A stretch of 64,000 nucleotides of DNA from Hydra vulgaris (taxonomy: Eukaryota > Cnidaria > Hydrozoa > Anthoathecata > Hydridae): positions 6,436,001 through 6,500,000 of the forward strand of contig NC_088934.1 in the NCBI RefSeq assembly GCF_038396675.1. Reading direction: 5' to 3'. The translations under genes and the position numbers were made by a program. This document shows, piece by piece, positions 46,505 to 57,847 of the stretch (the first letter of the stretch is position 1; the number at the start of each line of letters is the position of its first letter). The notes beneath the pieces were generated by a model. It was given only the letters and a program-made list of their open reading frames with translations, was not told the DNA's origin and did no database searches.

Positions 46505-47825
46505 AGCACGTAATCCTTTTTTAGATAGTTCTCCTGTTTTTTTTTTTGCTTTGTGTTTATTAACAATGTCTTTGACAAATGAATGACTTCGAACTCTAAA
46601 ATATAATCTCAGTATTGAACACAAAGTAGATTTTTGTATATCTTTTTCAATTTTTAAATCACAGCTTTCAAGAATAACCCTGTAATATTCATCTATATCT
46701 TGATCATATAATGTTTTTTCTGTCAAGAAATCTATGTCTATGCTTTTAGTTAATTCTGACTGTTCTGTATATAAACAAAATGCTTTTTCTGCTATAACTA
46801 ATATTTGCTCAAAGTCAATTGTTATACCAGTGAGTCCTCCACGGCTAAGAGCATTGATAAGTTTTTGGTCTGGAATATTTTTTGTTTCAGATTGGCAGCT
46901 TTTTAATATTGATATTGCTTGTTGTATAGCAGTGTCATTATTTGTTCGAAAACTTTGGATTTTTTTTTTTTAGTTTGTGGATGCAGTAACCTCCTAGATA
47001 TTGCAAGCCATACTTTTCCCTTTTACATATTGTTTGTCTACTTGATATCTTTTTATCACTGACACTTGATATATTAGCCCTATAATAAGATGCTATGCTG
47101 TCAGCAAGTTTGCTTAATAATAATGTAGCAGTATCTTCATATTCAGCATCACAATTAAAAATTTGCCTACTGTTGATTACTATTCTGCCAAAATAATCAG
47201 CATAAAACTCATTCAAACTTTTTAGAGAAATTTTACTACAAGTTTCAATTATTCTATCAAACTGAATCTCATCTTTTATCTGGTCAATCTGAAATTTTTC
47301 AACAACTTCAATTATTTTGTCACCATAAATTGAGCTTTCTATAATCTTGCAAAACACTTTTTTTAGTAGTGAGAACAAAATCTCAGTGTTAAAAACTGGA
47401 TTATTAGCAGGTTCATCAACAATAATATTGTTGGGGTGCTTTTTAGAGATATGCAATTTCAGCCCTCCTTTACTTCTAAAAACTTTAACGCATACATTAC
47501 ATGGGAAGGATCCAGGGCTAAGCTAAAAATAGTTTTAAGTAAGATATATGTTTAAAAAACAAAATATAATCAGTCACTCAATCGCTTATCTTTCGCTTAA
47601 TTTGATCACTAATAAAAAAACCTAAAAAAAAATGTTTGTTTATGCTACGTAAATAATTTACATAAAGAAACATTTTTCACTTTTATCTTACTAGGAAAAA
47701 GTACTAACATCTTCGACAACAGCTTCAGTATAATTTTGAAGTTCAATATCTTTTTCAAAACTTTCCAATAGCATTATAAGGTCACTATTACAAAAATAGT
47801 CATCGTCTTCTCTCTCTGAAGCCAT
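46469..47825 (-). CDS. Gene B: C2H2 zinc-finger protein in the P-type element, two exons
   Basis: Exon 1 is 47825-47709 (ATG, acidic start MASEREDDDYF), donor GTTAGT; exon 2 starts at 47522 after CTATTTTTAG. Both junctions are phase 0; the intron is 186 bp. Exon 2 begins with a classic finger, FPCNVCVKVFRSKGGLKLHI followed by SKKH (C-x2-C-x12-H-x4-H). The body has LNEFYADYFGRIVIN and then LQYLGGYCIHKLKKK, a GY-x2-HKL motif seen in transposon-encoded proteins, and LINALSRGGLTGITIDFEQI. A 12-A run (46960-46971 on plus) shifts the frame; one A fewer would join the halves to the stop at 46469. The finger suggests DNA binding, perhaps to the element's ends. The function is not known. It may be a second transposition protein or a host-derived gene. 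Confidence 0.7.
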
Positions 47826-47939
47826 AGTAAATTTTTGTGCTGTGCACTGTCAATGTCACGTGATCACAGCGTTCACCTTAATGAGTTTCTTTTTACGCAA
47901 AACACCGAGTTTCCAAACCAGTTAAGTCTATAAACTATG

Positions 47940-47946
47940 CTCGCAC
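47940..47946. repeat. Right target duplication of the P-type element
   Basis: CTCGCAC directly after the element, identical to 40799-40805. Confidence 0.8.
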
Positions 47947-47994
47947 CCTTTAAGGATGGTTTCCATATATGTAAACATTTATATTATTATTATT

Positions 47995-48150
47995 TTTGTT
48001 GTTGAGGTTATTAAGGAAATCCTTACGATTTTATCACAGAGGAAGAGCATTTAACTAGAAAGTTTACGCACCCTTCTTTACCAATGTCGCTTATTTGGCT
48101 TGAGCCTGCGTATAACCTCGGACCTCGGTTCTCCTGCACCACGGTGGCGT
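47995..48150 (-). repeat. tRNA-derived SINE, family A
   Basis: On minus: GCCACCGTGGTGCAGGAGAA (degraded A box), CCGAGGTCCGAGGTTATACG (degraded B box), GCCAAATAAGCGACATTGGT then AAAGAAGGGTGCG and TTAAATGCTCTTCC, parallel to the copy at 53453. The tail reads TCTGTGATAAAATCG. Confidence 0.8.
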
Positions 48151-48789
48151 TAAATAAATATAAATACATATATTTAACGTTTGTAAATTACATCATACAA
48201 TTTTTGACTGCTTTGGATTCTCCCCTCTCCTTCCAGTTGTATCATGTAACAAATTGTAACGCTTTACTGACACCCCACCCCCTAAAAATTGTTACCATCT
48301 AACAAACTTAACACTTTCTAAAATTTTCTTTCTAAAAATACGCAATGAACTTTTATTCCGCCCCCCACCCCACCCCTTCTTCCTTAAAATTTTGTTGTCT
48401 GGCTCTACATACCATTGTATTTAAAACCACACAAAAATAATTTAAACTTTCTTTACTGCTCTAAGTTAATTACATTCATCTATTGTTCCCTGTAAAATTG
48501 TGTAAATTAACAATGACTATTCGTCAGACCAAAGGAACAGATAACCTCTGAGAATATTTGTCCGAGAATAAATACAGTTGATCTCATAAAATTAGAATAC
48601 TCAAGAGGTCATAAAACACGTTGGAATTACAAAAGTTTTCAAATTATAAGAGTTCAATCCTAAAATATTAAAAACCCAAAGAGACCGATGAATTTTTCGA
48701 TTTAAATGATTTTTTTAATTATAGGAGAATATACTAAGAATATCATAATGTAACATAACAATGGTAATATAACACAAAACCATTTAAAT
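48151..48789. other. Non-coding stretch
   Basis: C-rich patches CACCCCACCCCC and CCCCCCACCCCACCCC at 48268-48375 stand out; nothing else is supported. Confidence 0.35.
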
Positions 48790-49330
48790 TTACAAAACAA
48801 TGTTTTTAATAAGAGTTTCTTTTAAGAATGTTTTTGTCTGACGCAAGAATTGGAACATCAACTTCCAAAATGAGGTTGTCATGTAACCTCCTTCACCCCG
48901 GTTAAGACAATTGTTGCAAATGGTACTTTTATGGTGTTGTATTTTCAACGCTTCCCTGACTTTTCTGTTATAACTATTCTTACTCACTTCAAAAAAAGTA
49001 GGAATAGTTATAACATTTCTTATTTTCTTTAAAGTAGTGCAACTGTTCCATTTGGAACGTTTGTGATTAACTATATCTACCAATTTTGTCGTTAGTAACT
49101 GAAATATCAAGGTAATTAAATCTATTGTTTAAGTCGGTAAATTTCATTGTGTATTGAATACTTTTATGTTGTTTATTAAGTAGATCTAAAAACTTTTGTT
49201 AATTTTCTTGTGAATGTGAATGTATATCATCAACATATCTTTTAAATGGTTTGATCAGAATATTATTATGCGCCGTAAAAATAGCATTACTTTCATAATA
49301 CTGTAAAAAAAATAGCATTACTTTCATGAT
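48790..49330 (-). pseudogene. Penelope-like reverse transcriptase fragment
   Basis: On minus from 49255: LIKPFKRYVDDIHSHSQEN, containing the YVDD catalytic motif in the Penelope-type context, then QKFLDLLNKQHKSIQYTMKF and RFNYLDISVTNDK. Open frame 49110-48790 follows with KLVDIVNHKRSKWNSC and VREALKIQHHKSTICNNCLN and GGYMTTSFWKLM, as in the C-terminal region of such elements. One stop falls after SQEN and a frameshift follows. Neither the earlier RT motifs nor an intact GIY-YIG nuclease is seen. Confidence 0.75.
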
Positions 49331-49509
49331 ACCGTAAAAAAAACCTCAACAACTACCACAATAAAAGCCAATTGGTCCGAAATTTTCAAACTCATAAATA
49401 TAATTTACGTATAAAAAATAGCAATGGGAAAGACAAAATTCTGAAAGTAATCTCTTCAAAAGTTACTGGCTGTTTCTTAATCTTTTTACTAATATTATGA
49501 TTGCTTCTT

Positions 49510-49615
49510 TATTTGGAACCGAAGGGTGCAAAGGAGACTTAAACCTCATTCTTGTCAAATTCAGTGCTCTGTGATGAGACCGTGGGTACTGCTAAAAGTA
49601 CCTAAATAACTTAAA
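49510..49615 (+). repeat. SINE family A, 3' part
   Basis: GAACCGAAGGGTGCAAAGGA then CAGTGCTCTGTGATGAGACC, GTGGGTACTGC and AAAGTACCTAA match the 3' half of the copy at 36861. Confidence 0.7.
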
Positions 49616-50703
<1,088 letters not shown>

Positions 50704-50760
50704 ATGAGGATTTGCGATAAGACTAAATTTGTATTTTTCTTGCCCCAGCCATGTATTTAT
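50704..50760 (+). repeat. LINE 3' tail fragment
   Basis: GAGGATTTGCGATAAGACTA then TTTGTATTTTTCTTGCCCC parallels the tails at 18404 and 35333. Confidence 0.65.
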
Positions 50761-51091
50761 ATGATTGTATTGCTTAATTTTTGAAACTTTTTTTCTTTTA
50801 TTTGGCGAAATAATTACCAAATTATATTATTGTTTTGATTTGTTAAACTATTTCGTTCTTTTTTTTTAAATCAATAATAAGCACGGCCTTCGGCTCAAGT
50901 GCATTTAATTTAAGTTTTTTTTTTTTAAGTTTTGGTGAAGTTAAAAAGTAGCTTCTTCGAAGTACCCTCATTACAAACCAAACCAACAACGGTTTTTTTT
51001 GTTTTGTTCTTTTATTGCAGTTAAAAAAAAAGCGTTATAAAATATAAAATACAGAAATATAATAAAAACTTAGAAGAATAATATTAAGAAA

Positions 51092-51140
51092 TAGAAGAAA
51101 GCGGACTTGTAGAAGACCGTAAGGTTTTGTCGTCGAGAAC
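51092..51140 (-). repeat. LINE 3' tail fragment
   Basis: On minus, TCTCGACGACAAAACCTTAC then GGTCTTCTACAAGTCCGC, parallel to the tail of the LINE at 33276-33325 (minus). Confidence 0.55.
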
Positions 51141-51149
51141 CACTAAAAA

Positions 51150-51895
51150 GATTGCGTGTTAAAATTTTTATAATAAAATATTAACAAAATAAATAAAGTT
51201 TACAACAAATAATAAAGAATGAAAGAACTCGAGCTTTGAAGCTATTACATTGGTAGACAAAAAAAAACGTTTAAAATTAAGAACATAAACCATAATTTAA
51301 AAAATTCCGTTATAAATATAAAGATGCGTTATGCAATTGGTTAAAAACTTATTCGAAATGTTGTTTTATTGTCATCAATAATGCTTTTGATATTTTGATG
51401 AATCTTTTTAAAGAAAACCAGTTTTTTACTGTAATTAATGTTCAGGAGCAAGTTATCAACGTTTTCAAAAAATATTTAAAAAAATCCCAGCTAATACAAA
51501 CTTTTGAATAAAAATATTAACTATATGCCAGTATCAAGAGTTCTTGGGAATCACAATCGACGCCCCGGCCCGGCCTTAGATAGGCTCTAGGCTGAGTGAA
51601 GTTGGTGGCCTACATTTAAAAAATAAAAAATAAAGAAGTCAATTGCAAAGAGATTCATCAAGAGACAAAGGTTTGCTGGACGAGGCTAAGCCCCTGTAGG
51701 CAAAATATTGTAAAAATTGAACCAAATATTTGTGAATTTTTTGTAGTTATCCAAACATTTCATGTATATTGTTAGCCCAATATTTTGAGAAAATTTTTCA
51801 CAAAAGCAAATTTCAGGTTCATGCAAATTTCAGTTTTATAAAAGATCAACAAAACCAATTTTTTGTCTTTTGATGACTGCAAAGTCTCAAAGTAA
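51150..51895. other. Non-coding stretch
   Basis: A GC-richer patch at 51555-51600 (GACGCCCCGGCCCGGCC) resembles a SINE or tRNA remnant, but no A/B boxes could be assigned. Confidence 0.3.
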
Positions 51896-51899
51896 TTGT

Positions 51900-53050
51900 G
51901 AATAATGCAAAGACTGGACGATATCTTGTTCTATAGTTATCATTTCCAGACAGTTAAAGCGTTTTTTCGCCATAGATTTTAAATAGTTTCAACCTGGAAC
52001 TTCTTTCACCCAATGCAACAATGGTCGTAAGTGTCAAATCAAAGAATGAGCGATATTTGGAATAGCAATATTTAAACCATGGCCATAATAAAACAGAAAA
52101 CATGAAGAGAAGAAGAGACACTATTTGAATGTTGAAAAATATTTGCAATTTGTTGAATAAATCTATCGGATCAATTTCTGAATCAGATGCATTTATGAGC
52201 GCAATAATAAAATCCGCACAGTATTTCATCAAATCATTTTGGAATCTATAGAGACTGAAGTAACCTTACTAATTAAAGTTAAAAAAATAATTGCTGGATC
52301 TAAGAAAATAATAAAAAATTCTACTCAATATTTTTTTTTTGGATCTGTCAATGATTCATCTATGGATTCATAATCCAACTGCTGTGCGCTTTCTTTCTTC
52401 ACAAGCTTATGTAAGTTGGAAACGAAATGAAATGTGGTTACATCTGCTTTTATTTCTAATTCTTGAGCCAATTCTCTGGCTGAAATTTGAGCAGATACAA
52501 ATCCATTTTTTTTGTATTTTTTTATATAACTGGTTGCACTTTTATAAATTTTTTTTATTGCATCAATTTACAGAACATACCCATTTGAGCCAATAAATTG
52601 TACTTGACGGCTAAGGTGATCAAAAAAGGAAAAGTTTTAATTTGTTAATCTAGTTGTATGGTCCTTACTTTTGGACTATTGGCGTTTTTAGCCACTTGCA
52701 CCAATGCATCTGACACTGATGCTATTTGAAAACAAAAAGCTTTTACACAATTCGGCATTCCCAGCGCGTAATGGAAGCTTTCCTGTCAGATTTTATACAT
52801 GAGTTTTAAAGAGTTGGCATTGTTGTACTGTGCAAGACAATTTGATCTTCAAAAAATGTAATTTCAACGACTGAAAGTTTTACCATGTCTCCAAGAATTA
52901 AACTGAATACACTTTTGTAGAACACGATTCATTTTTGCTCTATTATTATATCTTTGGCTTACGCAGTTCTGTAATTTTAAATTCAGATCTTCAAGCTTTT
53001 TTAAGCATGCCTCCTAATTGTCAATGAAAGCACTGATACCTGTATAAGTG
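51900..53050 (-). pseudogene. Degraded hAT transposase, ZMYM1-like
   Basis: On minus from about 53010: AFIDN*EACLKKLEDLNLKL, YALGMPNCVKAFCFQIASVS, then RELAQELEIKADVTTFHFVS and ESAQQLDYESIDESLTDPKK. The C-terminal dimerisation segment at 52030-51960 reads LTLTTIVALGERSSRLKLFK, matching the conserved ALGERSFSKLKLIK region of ZMYM1-like hAT proteins. Multiple stops and frameshifts. The first catalytic block is not seen, so this is the 3' two thirds at most. It is not the same copy as 14094-15970. Confidence 0.75.
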
Positions 53051-53452
53051 TTGTTGCTAAAATATTTTTAATACACTAATATTACAAAAATGAAATAATA
53101 TAGCCATTGAAATTTAAATTGTTTCTTCTAAAATAATAATAAAAGCAAATAATACAAAGAAATTAAAGGAAAAAGATTAATGATGACTAAGACCGTCAGC
53201 GTCATTCTGTCACGATTAACTTGTTTTTTTTTTAAACTTTCTTTAAATTTTAAGGTTTATTTTAGTAACAGCTTCATCTAGAACCAAAAAGAATTTATTA
53301 CTAAATCTAGACTAAACATGTTTCACTGTAATGAAGGTGTTTAATTATACAGGAGTTTTGATCCCACCCTATAGTGTTCAAGTGTTTGAGTTTTAAAATG
53401 ACGATATGTCTCGCTAATGTACAGAAATTAAATCATGCACTAACAAATTTTT
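53051..53452. other. Non-coding stretch
   Basis: AT-rich, no supported feature. Confidence 0.35.
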
Positions 53453-53633
53453 TGTGCAGCCGTGGCGCAGTGCTTACAGTTTTTGGTCGGAACCAAGAAG
53501 TTTGAGGTTCGAACCCGGCTCTAGCCAAATAAGCGACATTGATAAAGAAGGAGGCGTGAACTTCCTAGTTAAATACTCTTCTTCGGTGCTCAGTGATAAG
53601 ACCATGACACCTTAAAGCACCGTAATAACCACA
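53453..53633 (+). repeat. tRNA-derived SINE family A, best B box
   Basis: TGTGCAGCCGTGGCGCAGTG (A box), GAGGTTCGAACCCGGCTC (near-perfect B box at 53504-53521), then AAATAAGCGACATTGATAAA, GAAGGAGGCGTGAACTTCC and GGTGCTCAGTGATAAGACCA ... AAAGCACC, where GGTGC and GCACC can pair. This copy best shows how the family is built: tRNA-like head, unique body, LINE-like tail. Confidence 0.9.
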
Positions 53634-53939
53634 CACACAAAAATAATTAAACTTCTTATGATTTAAATTCAATAGAACAGGAATCTTTATTAAAAAAAAA
53701 TGAGATGTAGAACATCTCATGTCATGTGAGCACAAGTTTTCACAACACAAATTCACATCATCGGTTAACAGTATCTTTTAATAATGAAGTTTAATTTTTT
53801 TAATAAAATCTGGAATTTTGCCTATTAAAGTAATTTAAAATAAAAAATAGTTTCTTTTTATCTACCAGATAAAATTTCAAAAATAGATTTGATCATGTAA
53901 GATGTATACATTTTATCAAGAAGCCAAGATGGGTTCATG

Positions 53940-54830
53940 TTTTTTTTTAATGTTTTAAAAGCTCCATCATTTCCAGTTCACTAAATTTTATATCTTATCT
54001 CAGAGACTTTTGGAAAATCTTCAACAGTATCTTTAACGAAAGTAAGTCTAACATTCCATTTCTTATTAATGGGACTGATCTTATTACCTCTCAAAAAGAT
54101 AAGTCTGAAATAGCAGCCAATTTTGAACGTGATCTCATTTATGTAACACATTGGGGTTTGCAGCGGCTTAAAAGTTATTAATCCAACAAAACTGATTTAT
54201 TTACTGCAAACAACTATCGCAATACTGTTGACATCTTAACATTGATAGATTGCTATCTTCTCACTTTTTTTCCTTAAATTATCGTTCACTACTGACATCT
54301 CATAAGAACCATATATACAATCAATTGCTAAATTAGCCTCTGTCAAGGTTTCTTCTTTTTACCGTACTCGACATTTTCTTACTTCTGATTCCACTCTCTA
54401 CCTCTCTACAAATATCTTATTCGCCCTTGTATGGAATAGTGTTGTCATATCTGGGATTTTTCTTCAAAAGATGCTCTTCAAAAATGCATTGTAAACGTAG
54501 TTTAACCTTCTCAAATATGCCAAGCTTCAATAGGAGCTATCATATCTAGTTCCATCAACCAAAACCCGTTCTCACTTAACTCGTCATTCAACAAAATTTC
54601 ACCCTTTAACTGTATTTGTCAATGCATGATCAAAAAACATTTTCCCTGCACATCAATCATTTGGAGCTCTCTCCCATCTTCATGTTTTCCTGACTCAAAC
54701 AACCTTCAACTTTTTAAGTCTTCTGTCAACCGTTTCCTCGCTCTTTAGCTGTATTCTTTATTTTCTAGTACTCTACTTAATAGTAGTTGCTTGAAGCCTT
54801 GTTAGGAGTGAATACGAACTGAAAAAAAAA
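53940..54830 (+). pseudogene. LINE fragment, different L2/CR1 subfamily
   Basis: SSSLNFISYLRDFWKIFNSI then FNESKSNIPFLINGTDLITS and QKDKSEIAANFERDL is the segment before the reverse transcriptase. The RT core is deleted. From 54340 KVSSFYRTRHFLTSDSTLYL, then STKTRSHLTRHSTKFHPLTV and SHLHVFLTQTTFNFLSLLST match the C-terminal region. Internal deletion and several frameshifts. It lacks the GTGATAAG tail of the other copies; a TTGCTTGAAGCCTTGTTAGG end is seen instead. Confidence 0.75.
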
Positions 54831-54869
54831 TTGAAATTGAAATGGAAGCTTTGGATATAGTTAAATCTA

Positions 54870-54929
54870 AAAAGGTAAGTTTGGATGCTAAAAGGTAAGT
54901 TTGGATGTTAAAAGGTAAGTTTGGATGTT
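54870..54929. repeat. Three tandem 20-bp units
   Basis: AAAAGGTAAGTTTGGATGCT, then two copies ending TGTT. Each unit contains the splice-donor consensus GGTAAGT. Confidence 0.9.
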
Positions 54930-54959
54930 ACTTCTTTTTCTATTGTGAATTTCAGAAGG

Positions 54960-55200
54960 AAATATTTGGGATATGGACCGCCCACCCTTTTATTTCTGAA
55001 AATATATAGTCAAAATGTCTTTTATAAAATTTTGGTCAACTCCATTTTACAACATAAACCACTTTTCTTTAAAGTACCCATAAAAGAGTTTAAAAGAACA
55101 GGTGCAAGTGGTGAACCCAATGCCACTACATTAATTTAGTTATAAAATTGTCCCATGAATTGAAAAAGTGTTTGAGAAGTTGCAAAGTAAATTTTTTGAA
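54960..55200 (-). pseudogene. Penelope-like reverse transcriptase fragment
   Basis: On minus: QTLFQFMGQFYN*INVVALG, continuing SPLAPVLLNSFMGTLKKSG. This matches the FNGxxYxQIDGVAMGSPLAPVLANLFM-type block that precedes the YVDD motif in Penelope-like elements. The stop replaces the usual Gln. Only this block is readable. Confidence 0.75.
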
Positions 55201-55461
55201 AGCTTATTTAAATAAATTTTTTTGTTAAATAAGCTTTATTTATTTTTAAATTAGGCTTACTATTAAGAATGAAGTTTACTGGTTTCGTGTAATGGGATGC
55301 TGGTAGGAAGTTGACATAAGGTCAAGATGGACTTTAGTGTTGGTGGTTCCGGATAAATTATTAGTTTAAATGTTGTTTATACTCACTTAGTTAAATATTT
55401 TAGAAGTTTGGTAAAGCACATCAAGATTTTGATAACAAATTATCTTTAAAACATTGTTTTC

Positions 55462-55583
55462 GAGATGGTATTGCGGAGATGGTATGGTGAAGATGGTATG
55501 CAGGAAATGGTATGGTGGAGATGGTATGGTGAAGATGGTATGCAGGAGATGGTATGGTGGAGATGGTATGGTGGAGATGGTAC
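55462..55583. repeat. Minisatellite, 14-bp unit, about nine copies
   Basis: Units GAGATGGTATGGTG with variants AAGATGGTATGCAG and GAAATGGTATGGTG; a 42-bp higher-order pattern of three units repeats. The minus-strand open frame (repeating HHTISTIPSP) is a by-product. Confidence 0.9.
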
Positions 55584-55944
55584 AATTTAACAAGAATCTT
55601 GTTGGTGAGAATGTCCCTAAATGAAAAAAACTGCACTAAAAGACTGTGCAAACACAGTGCAGGAAAAACAGATTTGTGAAACTGATTTTAGACCAACAGA
55701 CTGCAACATGCAGACCGTTACATACAAACCGCAACGTACAGATACTTAAATGTCAGAAAGTTCTTTAGTTTTTCTCTATTCAAAGACAAACAAAATAAAG
55801 TTCAAAAAACTTATTAGAATTAGATTTTTATAATTATGTCATTACAATTATTTATTTTTTAATTATAACTGAATATACATTTAATTATTATTATTTATTA
55901 ACTAAATCCCATTTAAAAATTTTGAATTTTTTATATGTTGATGA

Positions 55945-56024
55945 GAATATAGAAAAAACCTGCTTTAACAAACTGATTATGTCAGTTATCAGTTTTTCAA
56001 TCAGGTTTTTTTCTATATTCTGAT
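55945..56024. repeat. Inverted repeat, 19-20-bp arms
   Basis: AGAATATAGAAAAAACCTG at 55945 and CAGGTTTTTTTCTATATTCT near 56005-56024, one indel apart. The word TTTCTATATTCTGAT followed by AACGT recurs at about 61028. Confidence 0.7.
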
Positions 56025-56164
56025 AAACGTCAGAAAAAAAACTCCAAAAATGTTTTGCTCCCTCGGAATCCGAGTTTAAAATCTTAAGATATTTAAAAAT
56101 TTTTTTAGAAATTTAGTTATTGTTACATTTGAATCCATTTTTTCGACAAAAAGTTGCACATAAC

Positions 56165-56308
56165 TTTTGTAATAAATATTATATATTATAATAATCTATT
56201 TTTAGATTATTATAATATATAATAATCTAAAAATAGATTATTATATATTTTTAGATTATTATATAATCTAAAAATATATAATAATCTAATAGATTAGATT
56301 ATTATATT
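56165..56308. repeat. Nested TA-rich palindromes
   Basis: AATAATCTATTTTTAGATTA and its inverted copies (about 56186-56245), then TAATCTAAAAATATA words alternating in orientation to 56300. Several overlapping hairpins are possible. Confidence 0.8.
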
Positions 56309-56439
56309 TATTTAATTATGATAATCTATTTTCTCAGGAGCAAATATATATCTAATCTATTTATTATATATTAAAAATATATAATAAATAGATTAGATAT
56401 ATATTTGCTCCTGAGAAAATAGATTATCATAATTAAATA
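56309..56439. repeat. Perfect 64-bp-arm hairpin, 3-nt loop
   Basis: Arms 56309-56372 and 56376-56439 are exact reverse complements around AAA. The arms contain TCTATTTTCTCAGGAGCAAA. A third copy of the outer half follows in direct orientation at 56439-56470. Confidence 0.97.
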
Positions 56440-56591
56440 TTATGATAATCTATTTTCTCAGGAGCAAATAACAAGCAAAAAGGATTTTCCTCTTGCCCGT
56501 TATTCATACGTATAACTCTGATCCCTGATACTTAAAAGTACTCAAAATTATTAGCACAACTTTAAAAAAAAAAAAGAATAGAATATATGTA

Positions 56592-56978
56592 GGGGAGACC
56601 GGGGCTAGTTGGCTCGGTTTTTACTCAATGAGCTCTGTAGCCCTAACAGTACATTTTTTTGAAAATGTTAAAATCTAGTCTTAAAGAGTATGAATTAGGG
56701 TAACTTATAAAGCTTGCATTCATTTACAAAAACAAATTCTTGGTGCTATTCTGGGCCCTCAAAAAAAATTTGCGAAAACTTACCCCACAACGGGGTAAGT
56801 TGGTGCAAACTATAAAAATGATTATTAATGCACTATTAAGTGGAAAATTGATAGAAATTTTTTTACTATTAATTTTTCCAACAATTTTATTCCAAAATTT
56901 TATATTACTTTTAGCTGGTACCAATATCCATCATCCACTGTCAACTTACCCCTGTGGCCAACTAGCCCCGGTCTCCCC
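56592..56978. mobile_element. Non-autonomous TIR element (387 bp)
   Basis: The left end GGGGAGACCGGGGCTAGTTG and the exactly inverted right end are flanked by TA (56590-56591 and 56979-56980). It contains a GGGTAAGTTGG word. Homologous to the 907-bp element at 22849 in inverse orientation, with an internal deletion of about 520 bp. Confidence 0.93.
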
Positions 56979-57299
56979 TATTGTGTAATTTTGTTTACCT
57001 TCAGTAAAACTTGTAAATTTTAATTTAAAGTTTTTCTCTTATTATTTTTAATTTTTATTTATATCGCTTGGATATTTTTTATTTTAGAACACTGTTTTGT
57101 AATAAAAAAAATTAAAAATTAAAAAAAGAATATATGCTATGAATAATATTCCATGTAGGGGGAGTTCGCGTACCTAGAGTTAAATTTTTTCAATGCCCAA
57201 ATTCTAGGCCCCGGAGTTCAAAAATAGTGAAACTGATACGATCATAAATCTGTACTAATTACTTTATATTAATATAGGTATAATGACTTAAAATTTAAA

Positions 57300-57560
57300 A
57301 GCCCGTCATGTAGAACCCAGTGAGAAAGGTAATGGTCCGTTGGCGGCGCGCCGAAGCTGGTCAAATATAGATGGGCTAACGTTGGCACACCAAAAGTGGA
57401 CCTAATGCTGATTTGAGCCAGAAAGCCATCGGCGGCTTGCCTACAGCTAACCTATAGCGAACCATTAGCGCCTGCACAACGTTGGAAAACAAACAGTGAA
57501 CCAATGTCGGACCGCGAAAGGTTACCATGCGTTTTAAAAAGCGCACCAGTTGATTTCTTT
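57300..57560. repeat. GC-rich degenerate repeat
   Basis: Much higher G+C than around it. Built of related words: GGTCCGTTGGCGGCGCGCC, GCTAACGTTGGCACACC, ATCGGCGGCTTGCC, GCACAACGTTGG, CCAATGTCGGACCGCG. Spacing is irregular, roughly 40-60 bp. No coding. Confidence 0.6.
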
Positions 57561-57721
57561 CCTACAAAACGTTGGAGACATTTTATGGTTAAACTATGGT
57601 TAAACTGTGTCAAAAAACTTAAATAATTACTTATATATCTAATATTTGTCTTTTTTAAAATGGTATTCGTTGATAATTTGAATTCGATTCTGATTGTTTA
57701 AAGAATCAACGTGTGTGATAC

Positions 57722-57729
<8 letters not shown>

Positions 57730-57808
<79 letters not shown>
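57730..57808. repeat. (TA)n microsatellite
   Basis: Pure TA. Confidence 0.95.
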
Positions 57809-57814
<6 letters not shown>

Positions 57815-57847
57815 CACATTGAACAATAATTACTTTACAGATAAATA

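Larger units (their letters stand above)
40806..47939. mobile_element. P-type DNA transposon, 7.1 kb, multi-gene
   Basis: Terminal inverted repeats: left CATAGTTTATAGATTTAATT, right (inverted) CATAGTTTATAGACTTAACT, both continuing GGTTTGGAAACTC. About 33 bp with two differences. A 7-bp CTCGCAC flanks each end; P elements usually duplicate 8. Inside are part of a P transposase on plus (about 45490-46500), an opposite-strand gene on the left (gene A, 41845-44690) and an opposite-strand zinc-finger gene on the right (gene B, 46469-47825). The THAP DNA-binding domain was not found. The size is well above that of simple P elements (about 3 kb), so either cargo or nested insertion is involved. Confidence 0.88.
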
